Source: Oceanirhabdus seepicola (lineage in GTDB: Bacteria; Bacillota; Clostridia; Clostridiales; Clostridiaceae). Taken from it: DNA of 64,000 nt. Positions 1 through 8,557 of the stretch are shown here, piece after piece. The DNA lies in contig NZ_JAGSOJ010000006.1 of NCBI RefSeq assembly GCF_023684385.1, forward strand, positions 62,001 to 126,000, read 5' to 3'. The notes below the pieces were generated by a model, which had not been told where the DNA came from, made no database searches, and saw nothing but the letters and a program-made list of their open reading frames with translations. The position numbers and the translations under genes were made by a program. Positions within the stretch are counted from its first letter, which is position 1. Each line of letters opens with the position of its first letter.

Positions 1-678
1 ATAGCCAATTCCACGTACTGTTTGAATATAAAATGGATTATTGGGATCCGATTCAATTTTTTTACGCAGTTTACTGATAAAGGACATGATATTGTTATCG
101 TCAAAACAATAGTCATCTTCCCATACATGCTTATAAATCTGTTTTTTTGTATAAATTTTTCCCTTGTTAGAGGCAAGGAAATTCAAAAGTTCAAATTCTT
201 TTCCAGTTAATTTTATTTGCTTCCTACTTATAAATACGGTTCTGGTTTCTTTATCAATAGACATGTCTTTCAGTTGTAACCTAACAGCAGTTTGTTTATC
301 AAAATAATTCAGCATAGTATATCGTCGAATTAATGAATTGACACGTGCCATAAACTCATTAATTCTAAATGGCTTTGTTAGATAATCGTCTGCTCCTATC
401 CATAATCCTTTAACTTTGTCTACTTCTTCATTTTTAGCTGTTAACATAAGAACTGGTACAGCGTTTGATTTTCGTAATTCAGACAGTACTGCAAATCCAC
501 TCATGTCCGGCAGCATAATATCAAGTATGAGAAGAAAATATTTGTTTTCAGCTAATCTATTTAAACCACTTGCACCCGTATGTGATAATTCAGCTATCAT
601 TCCTTCTTTTTCGATACATTTTTTTAGTAATTGGCATAATTCTATATCATCGTCTATAATTAAAATTCTGTTTTTCAT
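1..678 (-). CDS. OmpR/PhoB-family response regulator (C-terminus cut by window edge)
   Basis: Reading leftward from an ATG at 678, an open frame of 226 codons runs off position 1. The first ~120 residues form a receiver domain: acidic pair D9-D10, phospho-acceptor D53 in the stretch LILDIMLPDMSG, and the conserved lysine in DDYLTKPF. The second half is a winged-helix DNA-binding domain (KEFELLNFLASNKGK, then SFISKLRKKIE and the terminal TVRGIGY). Such proteins are phosphorylated by a partner histidine kinase and bind direct repeats at promoters. Only a few C-terminal residues should be missing. The kinase would lie outside the window to the left. An AAAGGA ribosome site precedes the start. 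Confidence 0.93.
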   Translation of the reverse strand, partial: MKNRILIIDDDIELCQLLKKCIEKEGMIAELSHTGASGLNRLAENKYFLLILDIMLPDMSGFAVLSELRKSNAVPVLMLTAKNEEVDKVKGLWIGADDYLTKPFRINEFMARVNSLIRRYTMLNYFDKQTAVRLQLKDMSIDKETRTVFISRKQIKLTGKEFELLNFLASNKGKIYTKKQIYKHVWEDDYCFDDNNIMSFISKLRKKIESDPNNPFYIQTVRGIGY

Positions 679-842
679 AGCTTTTATTTTGTCCTTTCTT
701 TTATATGTATTATTCATGAATCTTAATATTATGGCACATTATAAATATTTATAAGCACCAAATAGGTGAAAATAATATAAAAGAAGCCCCCTCTATATTA
801 TGGTTGATTTCTGACAAAAAACCAATAAAAAGTAGACTTCAT

Positions 843-1037
843 ATGAATAGTTTAATACAAAAAATATTTAAATTCAATCCTATAATTAGTTTTAACTTTG
901 ATGGCGATCATTTAACTTCTGACTCTAGATTAATTCTTTATAAAGAATTTGATGAAGCTATTGGAGTTAACCAATGCATTAAAAACCATAATATTTTTGC
1001 ACTATTCCTTATAAATAATTACCAATATACTCCTTAA
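843..1037 (+). pseudogene. IS1380-family transposase, N-terminal remnant
   Basis: The first ~45 residues (MNSLIQKIFKFNP, then FNFDGDHLTSDS and LILYKEFDEAIG) resemble the start of IS1380-type transposases as I recall them. After that the frame degenerates and stops at 65 residues, where an intact protein would have more than 400. The DNA just upstream (about 785-830) may be the old element end. No right end or catalytic domain is seen. This is a decayed insertion; the family assignment is from memory of the motif. Confidence 0.5.
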
Positions 1038-1341
1038 AGTAGAGTCACTTATTCCTTCTTCTCGAAAATTTGTAGATTTTATTAACAGTAAGTTATAAAT
1101 CTAATCCTTTACCCAAAGGAATCTATCATTTCTAACGATTGAATATTTCTCTAAATAGATTTTGATAAGAGCAACTACTACATAACTTTAGATTTTATAT
1201 CATGTAGCAGATAAGCCCACAAAGAAATGGACCAGTAGATATTAACACTCCTTTATCTTTAGTACTGTCGTAAGTTTAATGATAGATCAAGTATTAGATA
1301 TATTAAAATGGTATTTTATTAAGTACCACTCTCAACTTCTT
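1038..1341. other. Intergenic, nothing recognised
   Basis: A+T-rich stretch between the transposase remnant and the 3' end of the convergent TauE-like gene. I see no open frame of note, no clear terminator hairpin and no repeat shared with the rest of the window. It may be eroded insertion-sequence DNA. Confidence 0.4.
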
Positions 1342-2100
1342 TTAAAGTATTTTAAGTACGTCTACCAATAAAAGTTTAAGTGATAGAAGAAGTGACATTG
1401 TAACAAATATAGGTTTTATAACTTTTGCTCCTTTTTTTAGAGCAAAGGCTGTCCCAAATCTTGCACCAAGTATGCTAAAAATTGCAACAGGTATACCATA
1501 ATAAAGATTTATTTTCAAGTTTATGGCATATAGAAAAAGTGATGAAATATTACTCACAAAATTCATAACCCTGGCATTCGCTCCTGCCTTCTTAAATTCA
1601 AATCCGAAAATGTGAATTAGCCCAAATATCAAGAAAGAGCCTGTTCCTGGTCCGAAAAAACCATCATAGAAACCTAAGGATAGTGCTAATATTACTAATA
1701 GAACAATTCTCTTTTTATCTATAGGTTTAAGATTTTCCTTCATTCCAACTGATTTTGAAAATAAAGAAGATACACCGATAATCATAACCATTACTAGAAT
1801 TATACTACTTAATGCTTTTTCATTAATCTGTAAAGCGGTAGTTACACCAATAGAGGCACCGATAAATGTAAATGGTAAAGCATGTTTTAGTAACTTTTTA
1901 TGGCCATGGCCACTTTTTAAATACTTAATCGAGCTTGTAAGTGATGCACATGTAGCAGAGAACTTATTTGTACCAAGTACCATGTGAGTTGGCAATCCAG
2001 CCATGTAATATGCGGGTACACTTATTAGACCACCACCACCTGCTATTGAATCAACAAATGCTGCTACAAAACCTGCGATACACAGAAAAACAATTGTCAT
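1342..2100 (-). CDS. TauE/SafE-family sulfite/anion exporter (DUF81)
   Basis: A 252-residue, highly hydrophobic protein of about eight membrane segments. Two internal motifs are typical of TauE/SafE permeases: FVDSIAGGGGLISVPAY near the N-terminus and GFYDGFFGPGTGSFLIF in the middle, the latter the inverted repeat of the former. The family exports small anions or organosulfur compounds across the cytoplasmic membrane; the substrate here cannot be read from sequence. A GGAGTG ribosome site lies upstream of the ATG at 2100. The gene stands alone on the minus strand. Confidence 0.9.
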   Translation of the reverse strand: MTIVFLCIAGFVAAFVDSIAGGGGLISVPAYYMAGLPTHMVLGTNKFSATCASLTSSIKYLKSGHGHKKLLKHALPFTFIGASIGVTTALQINEKALSSIILVMVMIIGVSSLFSKSVGMKENLKPIDKKRIVLLVILALSLGFYDGFFGPGTGSFLIFGLIHIFGFEFKKAGANARVMNFVSNISSLFLYAINLKINLYYGIPVAIFSILGARFGTAFALKKGAKVIKPIFVTMSLLLSLKLLLVDVLKIL

Positions 2101-2286
2101 ATATTTTCACACTCCATATTATTATGTCTAAGGACATTATAGGTTATTTAAACCATATAATAAAGAAGTTTTGGGAGAATATTAGGGAAAATAATAATAA
2201 GATATATTATTGGCATAATAAATAGTGATTGATTATTATATTAAGTAAAAAATTAGGTGTTTAAATGTACCTTAAGGAGTGATGAT

Positions 2287-2631
2287 ATGCCAATAGTAGG
2301 GAATATACATAATGAAGATATGTTACTATGTTTAAAAAGTTGTAAACTTTGCCTTCAAGCATGTGAAGAGTGTTTATCTCTTTGCTTAAGAGAAGATGAT
2401 GTGAAAGATAGAATTGAATGTATAGAAAGTTTGAGAGATTGTACTGATATATGTGCTATTGCAATAAAAGTTATGAGTAGAGGAAGTAAAAACGCTTCCA
2501 AAGTGTGTAAGGCTTGCGCAGAGATTTGTAGAGAGTGCGAGAAACACTGCAGTATGCATGAAGATAGTCATTGTCCAAAATGTGCAGAAATATGTAAGGA
2601 TTGTGCAGAATATTGTGAAAATATGAGTTGA
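2287..2631 (+). CDS. Cysteine-rich four-helix-bundle copper-binding protein (DUF326-like)
   Basis: 114 residues with many cysteines in C-x2-C and C-x3-C spacings: CLKSCKLCLQACEECLSLC near the N-terminus and CKACAEICRECEKHC later. This is the pattern of DUF326 and Csp-type four-helix bundles whose cores bind Cu(I); metal storage or detoxification is an inference from the family. An ATG 30 bases upstream is also open, but AAGGAG at 2274-2279 sits 7 nt before 2287, which fixes the start there. A terminator hairpin follows directly. Confidence 0.85.
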   Translation: MPIVGNIHNEDMLLCLKSCKLCLQACEECLSLCLREDDVKDRIECIESLRDCTDICAIAIKVMSRGSKNASKVCKACAEICRECEKHCSMHEDSHCPKCAEICKDCAEYCENMS

Positions 2632-2639
2632 TAAAATAA

Positions 2640-2669
2640 ACCCTATGATATCTTAACATAGGGTATTTT
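2640..2669 (+). terminator. Intrinsic terminator after the copper-binding protein gene
   Basis: Perfect stem ACCCTATG/CATAGGGT with a 9-nt loop followed by ATTTT, beginning a few bases after the stop codon at 2631. Confidence 0.65.
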
Positions 2670-2746
2670 CACTATAAGTAAATATTAGATATTTTAATTA
2701 AAGAAACTAAATATAAATAAACAAATATTAATTAAGTACAAGTCAT

Positions 2747-2775
2747 TGATGTGAAACAACTACGATGGTATAATA
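2747..2775 (+). promoter_or_regulatory. Sigma-A-type promoter for the hydrolase gene
   Basis: TTGATG at 2747-2752 and a perfect TATAAT at 2770-2775 are separated by 17 bp, 30 nt ahead of the start codon at 2806. Confidence 0.7.
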
Positions 2776-2805
2776 CAGACAACATAATTAAGGGCGGGTT
2801 GGTTA

Positions 2806-3669
2806 ATGGCATATAAAGAGAGTATCCAGAGTAAAATTCTTAAAAAAATTTGTTCCATGGTTTCCTTAGAGGTAACAGCTCCAAAGGGGGCATGGAGAGG
2901 AAATAAGAAGCTCTTTGAAAGAGGTTGTAAAATTGAGAAAAAGGTAATCAATGATGTGGTAGGGTATTTAATCACACCTGATGATATGAAAATAGAAAGC
3001 ATTGTATATTATTTACATGGTGGAGGATATGTTTTTCATCAGACAATAAATCATATGAAGTTCTGTACTAAGATGTCAAGAGAAAGTGGTATTAGAGTTA
3101 TGATTATCGATTATAGTGTTGCGCCAGATAATCCATATCCTGCTGCTTTAAATGAAAGTATAAATGTCTATAAATATTTATGTGATGAGTATGAAGATAC
3201 AAAAATTATACTAATGGGTGATTCAGCAGGAGGGGGATTGGCTCTTGCAGTTGCCCTTAAGATAAAGGAAATGGAATTAAAGAAACCTAGTAGAATTATT
3301 CTACTATCACCATTCCTCGATGTTTCTGGAGAAAATGCTAAAATGGTAAATATAGAACCTGATGATCCAATTTTGAGTATAGAGTTCATAAAGAAATGTG
3401 GAAGGCAGTATGCAGGTGAATTTAATCTAGATAATCCTTATATTTCTCCTATACATGGAGATTTTAAGGAACTTCCTGATATTTCAGTTTATATAGGAAC
3501 ACATGATATTCTCTATCCAGATTGTTGTATCTTCATAGATTTATTACAGGAGCAAGGGGTAAATGTGAATTTTGTTGAATATGAAAAGATGATCCATGTT
3601 TGGATGTTTTATGATATACCTGAAGGTAAACAAGTGCAGAGGGAGATTTTTGAAGAATTAGAAGGATAA
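2806..3669 (+). CDS. Alpha/beta hydrolase, hormone-sensitive-lipase type
   Basis: 287 residues. It has the oxyanion-hole motif HGGG at residues 71-74, nucleophile elbow GDSAG with Ser140, Asp234 in GTHDILYPD, and His264 in KMIHVW: a complete catalytic triad of the alpha/beta-hydrolase-3 (HSL/GDXG) family. Members hydrolyse short acyl or acetyl esters; the physiological ester is unknown. No signal peptide is visible, so it is probably cytoplasmic. The ribosome site (GGGCGGG) is imperfect. It has its own promoter and is followed by an isochorismatase-like gene 67 bp downstream. Confidence 0.9.
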   Translation: MAYKESIQSKILKKICSMVSLEVTAPKGAWRGNKKLFERGCKIEKKVINDVVGYLITPDDMKIESIVYYLHGGGYVFHQTINHMKFCTKMSRESGIRVMIIDYSVAPDNPYPAALNESINVYKYLCDEYEDTKIILMGDSAGGGLALAVALKIKEMELKKPSRIILLSPFLDVSGENAKMVNIEPDDPILSIEFIKKCGRQYAGEFNLDNPYISPIHGDFKELPDISVYIGTHDILYPDCCIFIDLLQEQGVNVNFVEYEKMIHVWMFYDIPEGKQVQREIFEELEG

Positions 3670-3736
3670 AGTTACCTTGTGTATAAATAGTTATAAAGAG
3701 ATGAATCAAGTAAATATGAGATAGGAGAGAAAACCC

Positions 3737-4270
3737 ATGGGAAAGAAAGTTATTTTAATTATTGATGTTCAAAAAGAGATGTTTATGTTTGATGGGGCGG
3801 AGCCATACAAAGGAACTGAGATGGTACGAAATATTAAGAGCATATTAGATAAGGGGAGAGCGAATAATATACCAGTATTTTTTGTTCAACATACCATGAC
3901 AGAAGGCGAATTATTCAGAGAAGGTACTATAGGATGGCAGGTTCATGAAGATATTGCCCCAGTGGAAGGTGAAAAATGCATAAAGAAATACAAATGTGAT
4001 TCTTTTCAGGATACGGGGCTACATGAAATACTTCAAAGTATAGGTGCAAAAGAACTAATAATAGCTGGAATGCAAACTGAGTATTGCATGGATACTGCAT
4101 TCAGAAGATCATTTAGTCTTGGATATGATAGTATATTGGTTAAGGATGGACATAGTACATTTGATAATGAGGTTCTTGATGGTGAAACAACTGTAAAACA
4201 TCATAACAGTATACTCCAAGGATTTGGAAGAATACTTAGTACGGAAGAGATTCTAGATACAGTTCTTTAG
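3737..4270 (+). CDS. Isochorismatase-family cysteine hydrolase
   Basis: 177 residues. The triad of the isochorismatase/nicotinamidase superfamily is present: Asp10 in LIIDVQ, a Lys around 84 in the stretch before CDSF, and Cys117 in GMQTEYCMDTAF. The short length and QTEYC nucleophile loop match the YcaC/CSHase-like subgroup that cleaves amide or related C-N bonds. The true substrate is unknown. AGGAGA lies 8 nt before the ATG. It is probably co-transcribed with the esterase upstream, and a large hairpin follows it. Confidence 0.9.
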   Translation: MGKKVILIIDVQKEMFMFDGAEPYKGTEMVRNIKSILDKGRANNIPVFFVQHTMTEGELFREGTIGWQVHEDIAPVEGEKCIKKYKCDSFQDTGLHEILQSIGAKELIIAGMQTEYCMDTAFRRSFSLGYDSILVKDGHSTFDNEVLDGETTVKHHNSILQGFGRILSTEEILDTVL

Positions 4271-4300
4271 ATTAAGTGAGTGAAAATAATATATCGTAAG

Positions 4301-4368
4301 TTTGTCTACAAGGGGCTGTCTCGTCATAGAAATCATTTTCTATTCTGAGACAGCCCCTTGTTGACAAA
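4301..4368. terminator. Large inverted repeat after the isochorismatase-like gene
   Basis: Fourteen-bp perfect arms (CAAGGGGCTGTCTC / GAGACAGCCCCTTG) are extended outward by TTTGTC/GACAAA, around a loop of about 20 nt. There is no clear U-run, so it may be a bidirectional terminator or a relic of an element end. A similar but weaker GGCTGTTTC/GAGACAGTC stem follows oppA3 at 29167-29223. Confidence 0.55.
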
Positions 4369-4427
4369 CCTAAAAAAGTAGTCACCATTCAAAAAAATGA
4401 TACAAGAGTGGTGCGAGTATTCTAGAA

Positions 4428-4604
4428 ATGAAAATGACTTTAATTTGGACTAATATTCTAAATAATATGGAGATTGATGCACTATTTTCTGGGCATACGC
4501 ATGTTTCAGAAATAATCGAAGCTGATGGAGATATCTATAAGTTTCCAATTATAATTGGAGGTGGTCATTCTGGTGATGATGACAAACTCAATAAAGGCAA
4601 CTAG
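4428..4604 (+). pseudogene. Metallophosphoesterase C-terminal fragment
   Basis: A 58-codon open frame contains ALFSGHTHV followed by FPIIIGGGHSGDDD. The GHTH box is the last metal-binding motif of calcineurin-like metallophosphoesterases, and the following glycine-rich stretch fits the C-terminal side of that domain. The N-terminal metal motifs (DxH, GDxxD, GNHE) are absent, and an in-frame stop lies upstream at about 4398. I read this as a decayed gene end rather than a functional small protein. Confidence 0.6.
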
Positions 4605-4681
4605 TGGTTGACAAAATTGTTATGTTTAATTGGTAGAAATATAATAATTCTATTAGTATACTTGAGTTAGGGGTGATTAAA

Positions 4682-5362
4682 ATGAGTTTTCAAGAACAGT
4701 TGCAGAGATTGAGAAAAGAAAAAGGATTATCACAAGAAAAATTAGCGGAAATTATTGGAATATCAAGACAAGCAGTTGCTAAATGGGAAGTTGGTAAGTC
4801 ATATCCTGATATTGCTAGATTAATTGCATTAAGTGATTTCTTTAAAGTAAGTATTGATAAATTGGTGAATGATTACGAGGAAAATTGCCGTTTGAGTATA
4901 GAAGATAATAAAGAAGATTATATAAATGAAAATATAATACAATTTTTATGTACAGCAAAAAAAGCTACATATGCAGGTAAAGGTGCGGAAGTTCAATCTT
5001 CTAGACCTAATTCGCATGATTTACAGTATACTGAAGGAAATTTAAAATATATTGATACATATTTAGGTGGAGAGCAATTTGCTGGAGAAGAGGCATTATG
5101 GAAGGACGATATGCCAATTTGGGTAATGAATTATAATGGGAGAATTATTTGTGAAGGATTTTCAATAAGTTTCTTAAAAGAGGCATTAGCTTTAGTATCT
5201 AAAGAACATCCATATCGTGGACCTATGGTATACCAAAATGGACAATATAAATATCATTGCATTGTTAATGGAAAATTTGAATGGTTTCATGGGTATGAAG
5301 AAATATTTTTTAATGATACAAAGGTATATGAATGTATTTTTCATGGCGGGTGTATAAAATAA
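4682..5362 (+). CDS. XRE-family regulator with C-terminal DUF5680-like domain
   Basis: 226 residues. Residues ~1-60 are a Cro/CI-type helix-turn-helix (LRKEKGLSQEKLAEIIGISR, KWEVGKSYPDI). The rest is a globular domain rich in aromatic and charged residues (YAGKGAEV, DTYLGGEQFAGEEALW, WVMNYNGRI) as seen in DUF5680 proteins, perhaps a ligand sensor. A GTG at 4673 is in frame but overlaps the AGGGGTG ribosome site at 4669-4675, so the ATG at 4682 is preferred. The target is unknown; the neighbours are unrelated genes. Confidence 0.88.
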   Translation: MSFQEQLQRLRKEKGLSQEKLAEIIGISRQAVAKWEVGKSYPDIARLIALSDFFKVSIDKLVNDYEENCRLSIEDNKEDYINENIIQFLCTAKKATYAGKGAEVQSSRPNSHDLQYTEGNLKYIDTYLGGEQFAGEEALWKDDMPIWVMNYNGRIICEGFSISFLKEALALVSKEHPYRGPMVYQNGQYKYHCIVNGKFEWFHGYEEIFFNDTKVYECIFHGGCIK

Positions 5363-5369
5363 TATATCC

Positions 5370-5427
5370 TTAGGAGTGTAAAAATAGAGAAGTATACTGA
5401 CTTGTTATTTATTTCAACTTGCCTTAT
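5370..5427. repeat. Family A repeat, short copy (A1)
   Basis: About 58 bp whose two ends are inverted versions of one another: TTAGGAGTGTAAAAATA on the left, and TTATTTATTTCAACTTGCC on the right, reading inward from the other strand. The same end sequences bound copies at 6766-6926, 8558-8722, 11318-11479 and 48671-48731. Confidence 0.55.
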
Positions 5428-5474
5428 GAGAATGACATGTAGTTAAATAAAATTATATGAGTAGGAGCGTGTAT

Positions 5475-6347
5475 ATGATTTTAAGTAGAAATGATAAATG
5501 TTGGTGCGGCAGTGGTCAAAAATATAAAAAATGTCATATGAATTTTGATGAAAAACTAAAAGAATTAAAACAACAAGGATATGAAGTTCCAACAAGAGAT
5601 ATGATTAAGAACAATGAACAAATTGAGGGAATAAGAAAAAGTGCTAAAATTAACAATGGTCTTTTAGATTTGATTAGTGAGAATATTAGAGAAGGCATGA
5701 GTACAGAAGAAATAAATACATTAGCTCATGAATATACAGTATCTAATGGAGGAATACCAGCTGATCTTAATTATGATGGTTTTCCAAAGAGTATTTGTAC
5801 TTCAATTAACGACGAGGTATGTCATGGGATACCCAACCAAGATATAATTCTGAAAAATGGAGATATCATAAATGTTGATGCAACCACGATACTTAATGAA
5901 TACTTCTCAGATGCATCACGAATGTTTCAGATTGGTGAGGTAAGTGAAGAAGCTAGAAGAATTGTTGATGTAGTTAAAGAATGTTTATATAAGGGAATAG
6001 AGGCGATTAAGCCATGGAAGAGTTCTTTAGGGGATATAGCAGCAGCAGTTCAAGAGCATGCAGAAAGTAATGGATACTCTGTAGTTCGGGAGTTTGGAGG
6101 TCATGGAGTTGGACTTCATATTCATGAAGAACCTTTTGTGTCCCATTTTGGAAAAAGAGGAACAGGCATGATTTTAGTACCAGGTATGGTATTTACTATT
6201 GAACCTATGATAAATGGTGGAAGTCATGAAATATTTATAGATGAAGATAATGGCTGGACAGCATTTACAGCCGATGGGGCGCTTTCAGCACAATGGGAAC
6301 ATACAATTCTTGTAACTGAAGATGGTATAGAGATAATATCAAAATAA
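5475..6347 (+). CDS. map: Type I methionine aminopeptidase with N-terminal SEC-C zinc motif
   Basis: 290 residues. An N-terminal SEC-C motif (KCWCGSGQKYKKCH, about residues 8-21) precedes a complete pita-bread aminopeptidase. Metal ligands are visible as Asp in INVDATT, Asp in FSDASRM, His in GGHGVGLHIHE, Glu in FTIEPM and Glu in AQWEHT. It removes initiator methionine from nascent proteins. The SEC-C extension is known in some bacterial MetAPs and may help ribosome or protein contact. AGGAG at 5461-5465 sits 9 nt before 5475, so the ATG at 5457 is not the start. A housekeeping copy probably exists elsewhere. Confidence 0.93.
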   Translation: MILSRNDKCWCGSGQKYKKCHMNFDEKLKELKQQGYEVPTRDMIKNNEQIEGIRKSAKINNGLLDLISENIREGMSTEEINTLAHEYTVSNGGIPADLNYDGFPKSICTSINDEVCHGIPNQDIILKNGDIINVDATTILNEYFSDASRMFQIGEVSEEARRIVDVVKECLYKGIEAIKPWKSSLGDIAAAVQEHAESNGYSVVREFGGHGVGLHIHEEPFVSHFGKRGTGMILVPGMVFTIEPMINGGSHEIFIDEDNGWTAFTADGALSAQWEHTILVTEDGIEIISK

Positions 6348-6372
6348 AAGGGGTCAAGATGAGATAGCTATG

Positions 6373-6469
6373 AAATAAAAGGAGTAAAATTCTATTGTTC
6401 ATTGAACAGTTGAATTTTACTCCTTTTATTTAGATGAACCATTGTATTTCAAATACAATGGTTCATCTA
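6373..6469. repeat. Two abutting perfect inverted repeats (terminator-like, related to family B)
   Basis: A 20-bp perfect stem (6373-6392 with 6412-6431, arms ending AAATAAAAGGAGTAAAATTC) is followed at once by a second 19-bp perfect stem (6431-6449 with 6451-6469, containing CCATTGTATTT). The ATTGTATTT/AAATACAAT and AGTAAAATTC-TATTGTTC pieces recur inside the family B repeats at 12.9, 46.3 and 48.5 kb. It probably also terminates the aminopeptidase gene and the convergent gene from 6748. Confidence 0.7.
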
Positions 6470-6496
6470 AACTAGTCACATATTGGTATGCTTAGT

Positions 6497-6748
6497 TTAC
6501 GCATTCACTAAGACTAATTGTTCAATAGCTAAAGCTAATTGATCAGGACATGAGGTGCTCTTACTACCGCAAGATATTCCTTTTAGACGATTAACAACGT
6601 CTTCTGGAGCAAGACCTTCAACCAAAGTAGATATTCCTATTAAATTACCAGGGCATCCACCAACAAACTCTACATTTGTTAATTTACCTTCTCTTATTTC
6701 AAAATTTATGTTCTTTGCGCATACACCTTTTGTTGAAAAATTATACAT
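6497..6748 (-). CDS. TSCPD-domain protein (TIGR03905 family)
   Basis: 83 residues. The C-terminal half carries the name-giving TSCPDQLA motif preceded by GISCGSKS, and two further Cys lie in VCAKNINF and GGCPGN. The family is small, widespread in clostridia and of unknown function; related TSCPD domains occur at the end of ribonucleotide reductases, where the cysteines bind metal. A GGAGGT ribosome site lies directly before the ATG at 6748. It is a stand-alone gene on the minus strand with a family A repeat immediately upstream. Confidence 0.88.
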   Translation of the reverse strand: MYNFSTKGVCAKNINFEIREGKLTNVEFVGGCPGNLIGISTLVEGLAPEDVVNRLKGISCGSKSTSCPDQLALAIEQLVLVNA

Positions 6749-6765
6749 GTTTACCTCCGAAGTAT

Positions 6766-6926
6766 TTAAGGCAAGTTCAAATAAATAACAACTCAGTATA
6801 CTCGTCTATTTTGCAAACTACTTCATCTTTGGAACCCACTGAGAGAACAACTATCAGTCCAACACGACCCATTCTTGCAAAATATACTTCGCATCTTTGA
6901 CTTGTTATTTATTTTCACATGCCTAA
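6766..6926 (-). repeat. Family A repeat, long copy (A2)
   Basis: About 160 bp with imperfect inverted ends of about 28 bp (TTAAGGCAAGTTCAAATAAATAAC on the left against the complement of TTATTTATTTTCACATGCC on the right; quoted in part). Read on the minus strand, its interior matches copy A3: CAAGTCAAAG-TGCG, ATATTTTGCA, then CTCTCAGTGGGTTC. No open frame inside. It occupies the gap between the TSCPD gene and the beta-propeller gene. Confidence 0.7.
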
Positions 6927-7042
6927 GAAATTAAACCCCCTATGGGTACCTTAAAATTATACTAAATTTCTCAAAATTTATCAATGATTTATCTATCCAT
7001 TTATAAAGATGTTTCATAATATAATGTGAGGAGGTGATAAGT

Positions 7043-7930
7043 TTGGATTGTCTATGTACTTGCAATATGGCCTCAGATGATATAACGATTTTAGACACAG
7101 ATAGCTGTAAGATAGTGAATACGTATAAATTAAGTGAAAATGAGAAGCGGATTGGACCACACGGAATATGTAGTATTGAAAAAAGAATATTTACTGCTAA
7201 TAGATATAGTAGAGGAATATCTATAATAGATTTGGAGAATGAAAAAAAATTAAATATTAACATTGGAGTAAGTTGCACGGATATAGCTGGGTTTGGCGAG
7301 CGGTTATTTATACTATGTGGAGATTCTAACAATATCATTGTATATAATAACAAGAATTATGAAATCGAAAGCTTGATACCATGTGGTAATCTTCCGCATA
7401 GTATATGGATAGAAAAAGAAAAAAGGATTATCTTAACATCAAACTTATTTGATGATTCACTTACGGTTATAAATTTAGATAATTACAATGACATTAAAAA
7501 GATAAATGTTGGAGTATATCCTATGAGTGTTGTTACAACTACGGACAATGATTATGTTTTAGTATGTGAATCTAATATTGGAATGGAGTGCAATGGAAGT
7601 CTAAGTATAGTATCTATGAAAAACTTTAAGGTAATAAATAGAGTTACTGTAAGTAAGTCTCCTATGGATATGTATTATGATGGAAAAAAATGTTATGTAT
7701 CTAATTTTGCAGATGGAATTATTTCAGTTATAGATGTTCAAAAATGGGAGTTGGTTGATGAAATCAATGTAGGAGGAATGCCACGAGGAATAATTGGAGA
7801 TAAGGATTCGCTGTATATTTGTGATAGCTATAATGATAGTTTAATTATAGTAGATGTCAAAGACTATACTAAAAAAACAATTCCCATTGGGAAAGAACCA
7901 ATGAGAATTGCTAAAATTATTACTCTATAA
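7043..7930 (+). CDS. YncE-type beta-propeller protein
   Basis: About 295 residues made of repeats of the form (S/T)-x-I-D-x2-N/K with recurring IDLENEK, INLDNYN, VSMKNFK, IDVQKWE and VDVKDY segments about 40 residues apart, as in YVTN/YncE seven-bladed propellers. The N-terminus has a CLCTC cluster. There is no signal peptide, so it is probably cytoplasmic; the function is unknown. A GTG at 7034 lies inside the ribosome site AGGAGG (7029-7034), so the TTG at 7043, 8 nt behind it, is the likely start. Its 3' end overlaps the convergent DUF4364 gene by 11 nt. Confidence 0.82.
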   Translation: MDCLCTCNMASDDITILDTDSCKIVNTYKLSENEKRIGPHGICSIEKRIFTANRYSRGISIIDLENEKKLNINIGVSCTDIAGFGERLFILCGDSNNIIVYNNKNYEIESLIPCGNLPHSIWIEKEKRIILTSNLFDDSLTVINLDNYNDIKKINVGVYPMSVVTTTDNDYVLVCESNIGMECNGSLSIVSMKNFKVINRVTVSKSPMDMYYDGKKCYVSNFADGIISVIDVQKWELVDEINVGGMPRGIIGDKDSLYICDSYNDSLIIVDVKDYTKKTIPIGKEPMRIAKIITL

Positions 7931-8444
7931 GAGTGTTGATTATTTTAACATAAAGCTCTGAAGAGTTATTTTTCCATCTTTTGCAAAGATCACTTGCTTG
8001 AGATTTTGATCCTACACTCAATTTAAGATCTATGAGAGCTGATCCGTTTTCATAAGCACTTAATTCAACGATGAAAAAGTTATTTTCATCAATTGTGTAA
8101 TCTGCATTTACGGTTATTTGTTTTTTGATGTTATCAATATTTTTACTTAGGTAGTCATCTAAAAGATCCTTTTTTTCTTGAGAAATCCTATTTGAAAACA
8201 TAGAAAGGACATTAACACCTTGATCACTAATCTCAAGCATATGTTTTCCGTTATGCTCAATATTTTTTAATAAATCAGATGACACTAATTCAAAAATATA
8301 CTGCTGAAGGGCAAAATAGTTCAGCAAGTTATTAGATAAAATAAGCTCAGTTAATGATATGTTAGATATTGGCATATTTATTTTTTTTGCTATATAAAGA
8401 AGCAATAATTTACTTTCTGCTAATTCTGTAGATGAATTCTGCAT
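7920..8444 (-). CDS. DUF4364 family protein
   Basis: 174 residues. The N-terminal ~75 residues look like a winged-helix domain (LLLLYIAKKINMPISNISLTELIL, then LQQYIFELVSSDLLKNIE), followed by a mixed alpha/beta domain. This matches DUF4364, a clostridial family thought to be transcription regulators; no target is known. AAGGAGGG lies 5 nt before the ATG at 8444. It is convergent with and slightly overlapping the beta-propeller gene, so antisense interference between the two transcripts is possible. Confidence 0.85.
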   Translation of the reverse strand: MQNSSTELAESKLLLLYIAKKINMPISNISLTELILSNNLLNYFALQQYIFELVSSDLLKNIEHNGKHMLEISDQGVNVLSMFSNRISQEKKDLLDDYLSKNIDNIKKQITVNADYTIDENNFFIVELSAYENGSALIDLKLSVGSKSQASDLCKRWKNNSSELYVKIINTLIE

Positions 8445-8557
8445 TATTACCCTCCTTAAACAAGAAATTAATGCTATTTATAATTATAACATAAAATTTA
8501 TTACTTGGAAGACTATAAATATTTTTTTGAATAGTTTAAAGCATATATGAATATAAA

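Noticed and set aside
416-754. 112-residue plus-strand frame over the start of the response regulator
   Set aside because: It lies opposite the receiver-domain coding sequence, has no ribosome site and no family features. It is an antisense shadow.
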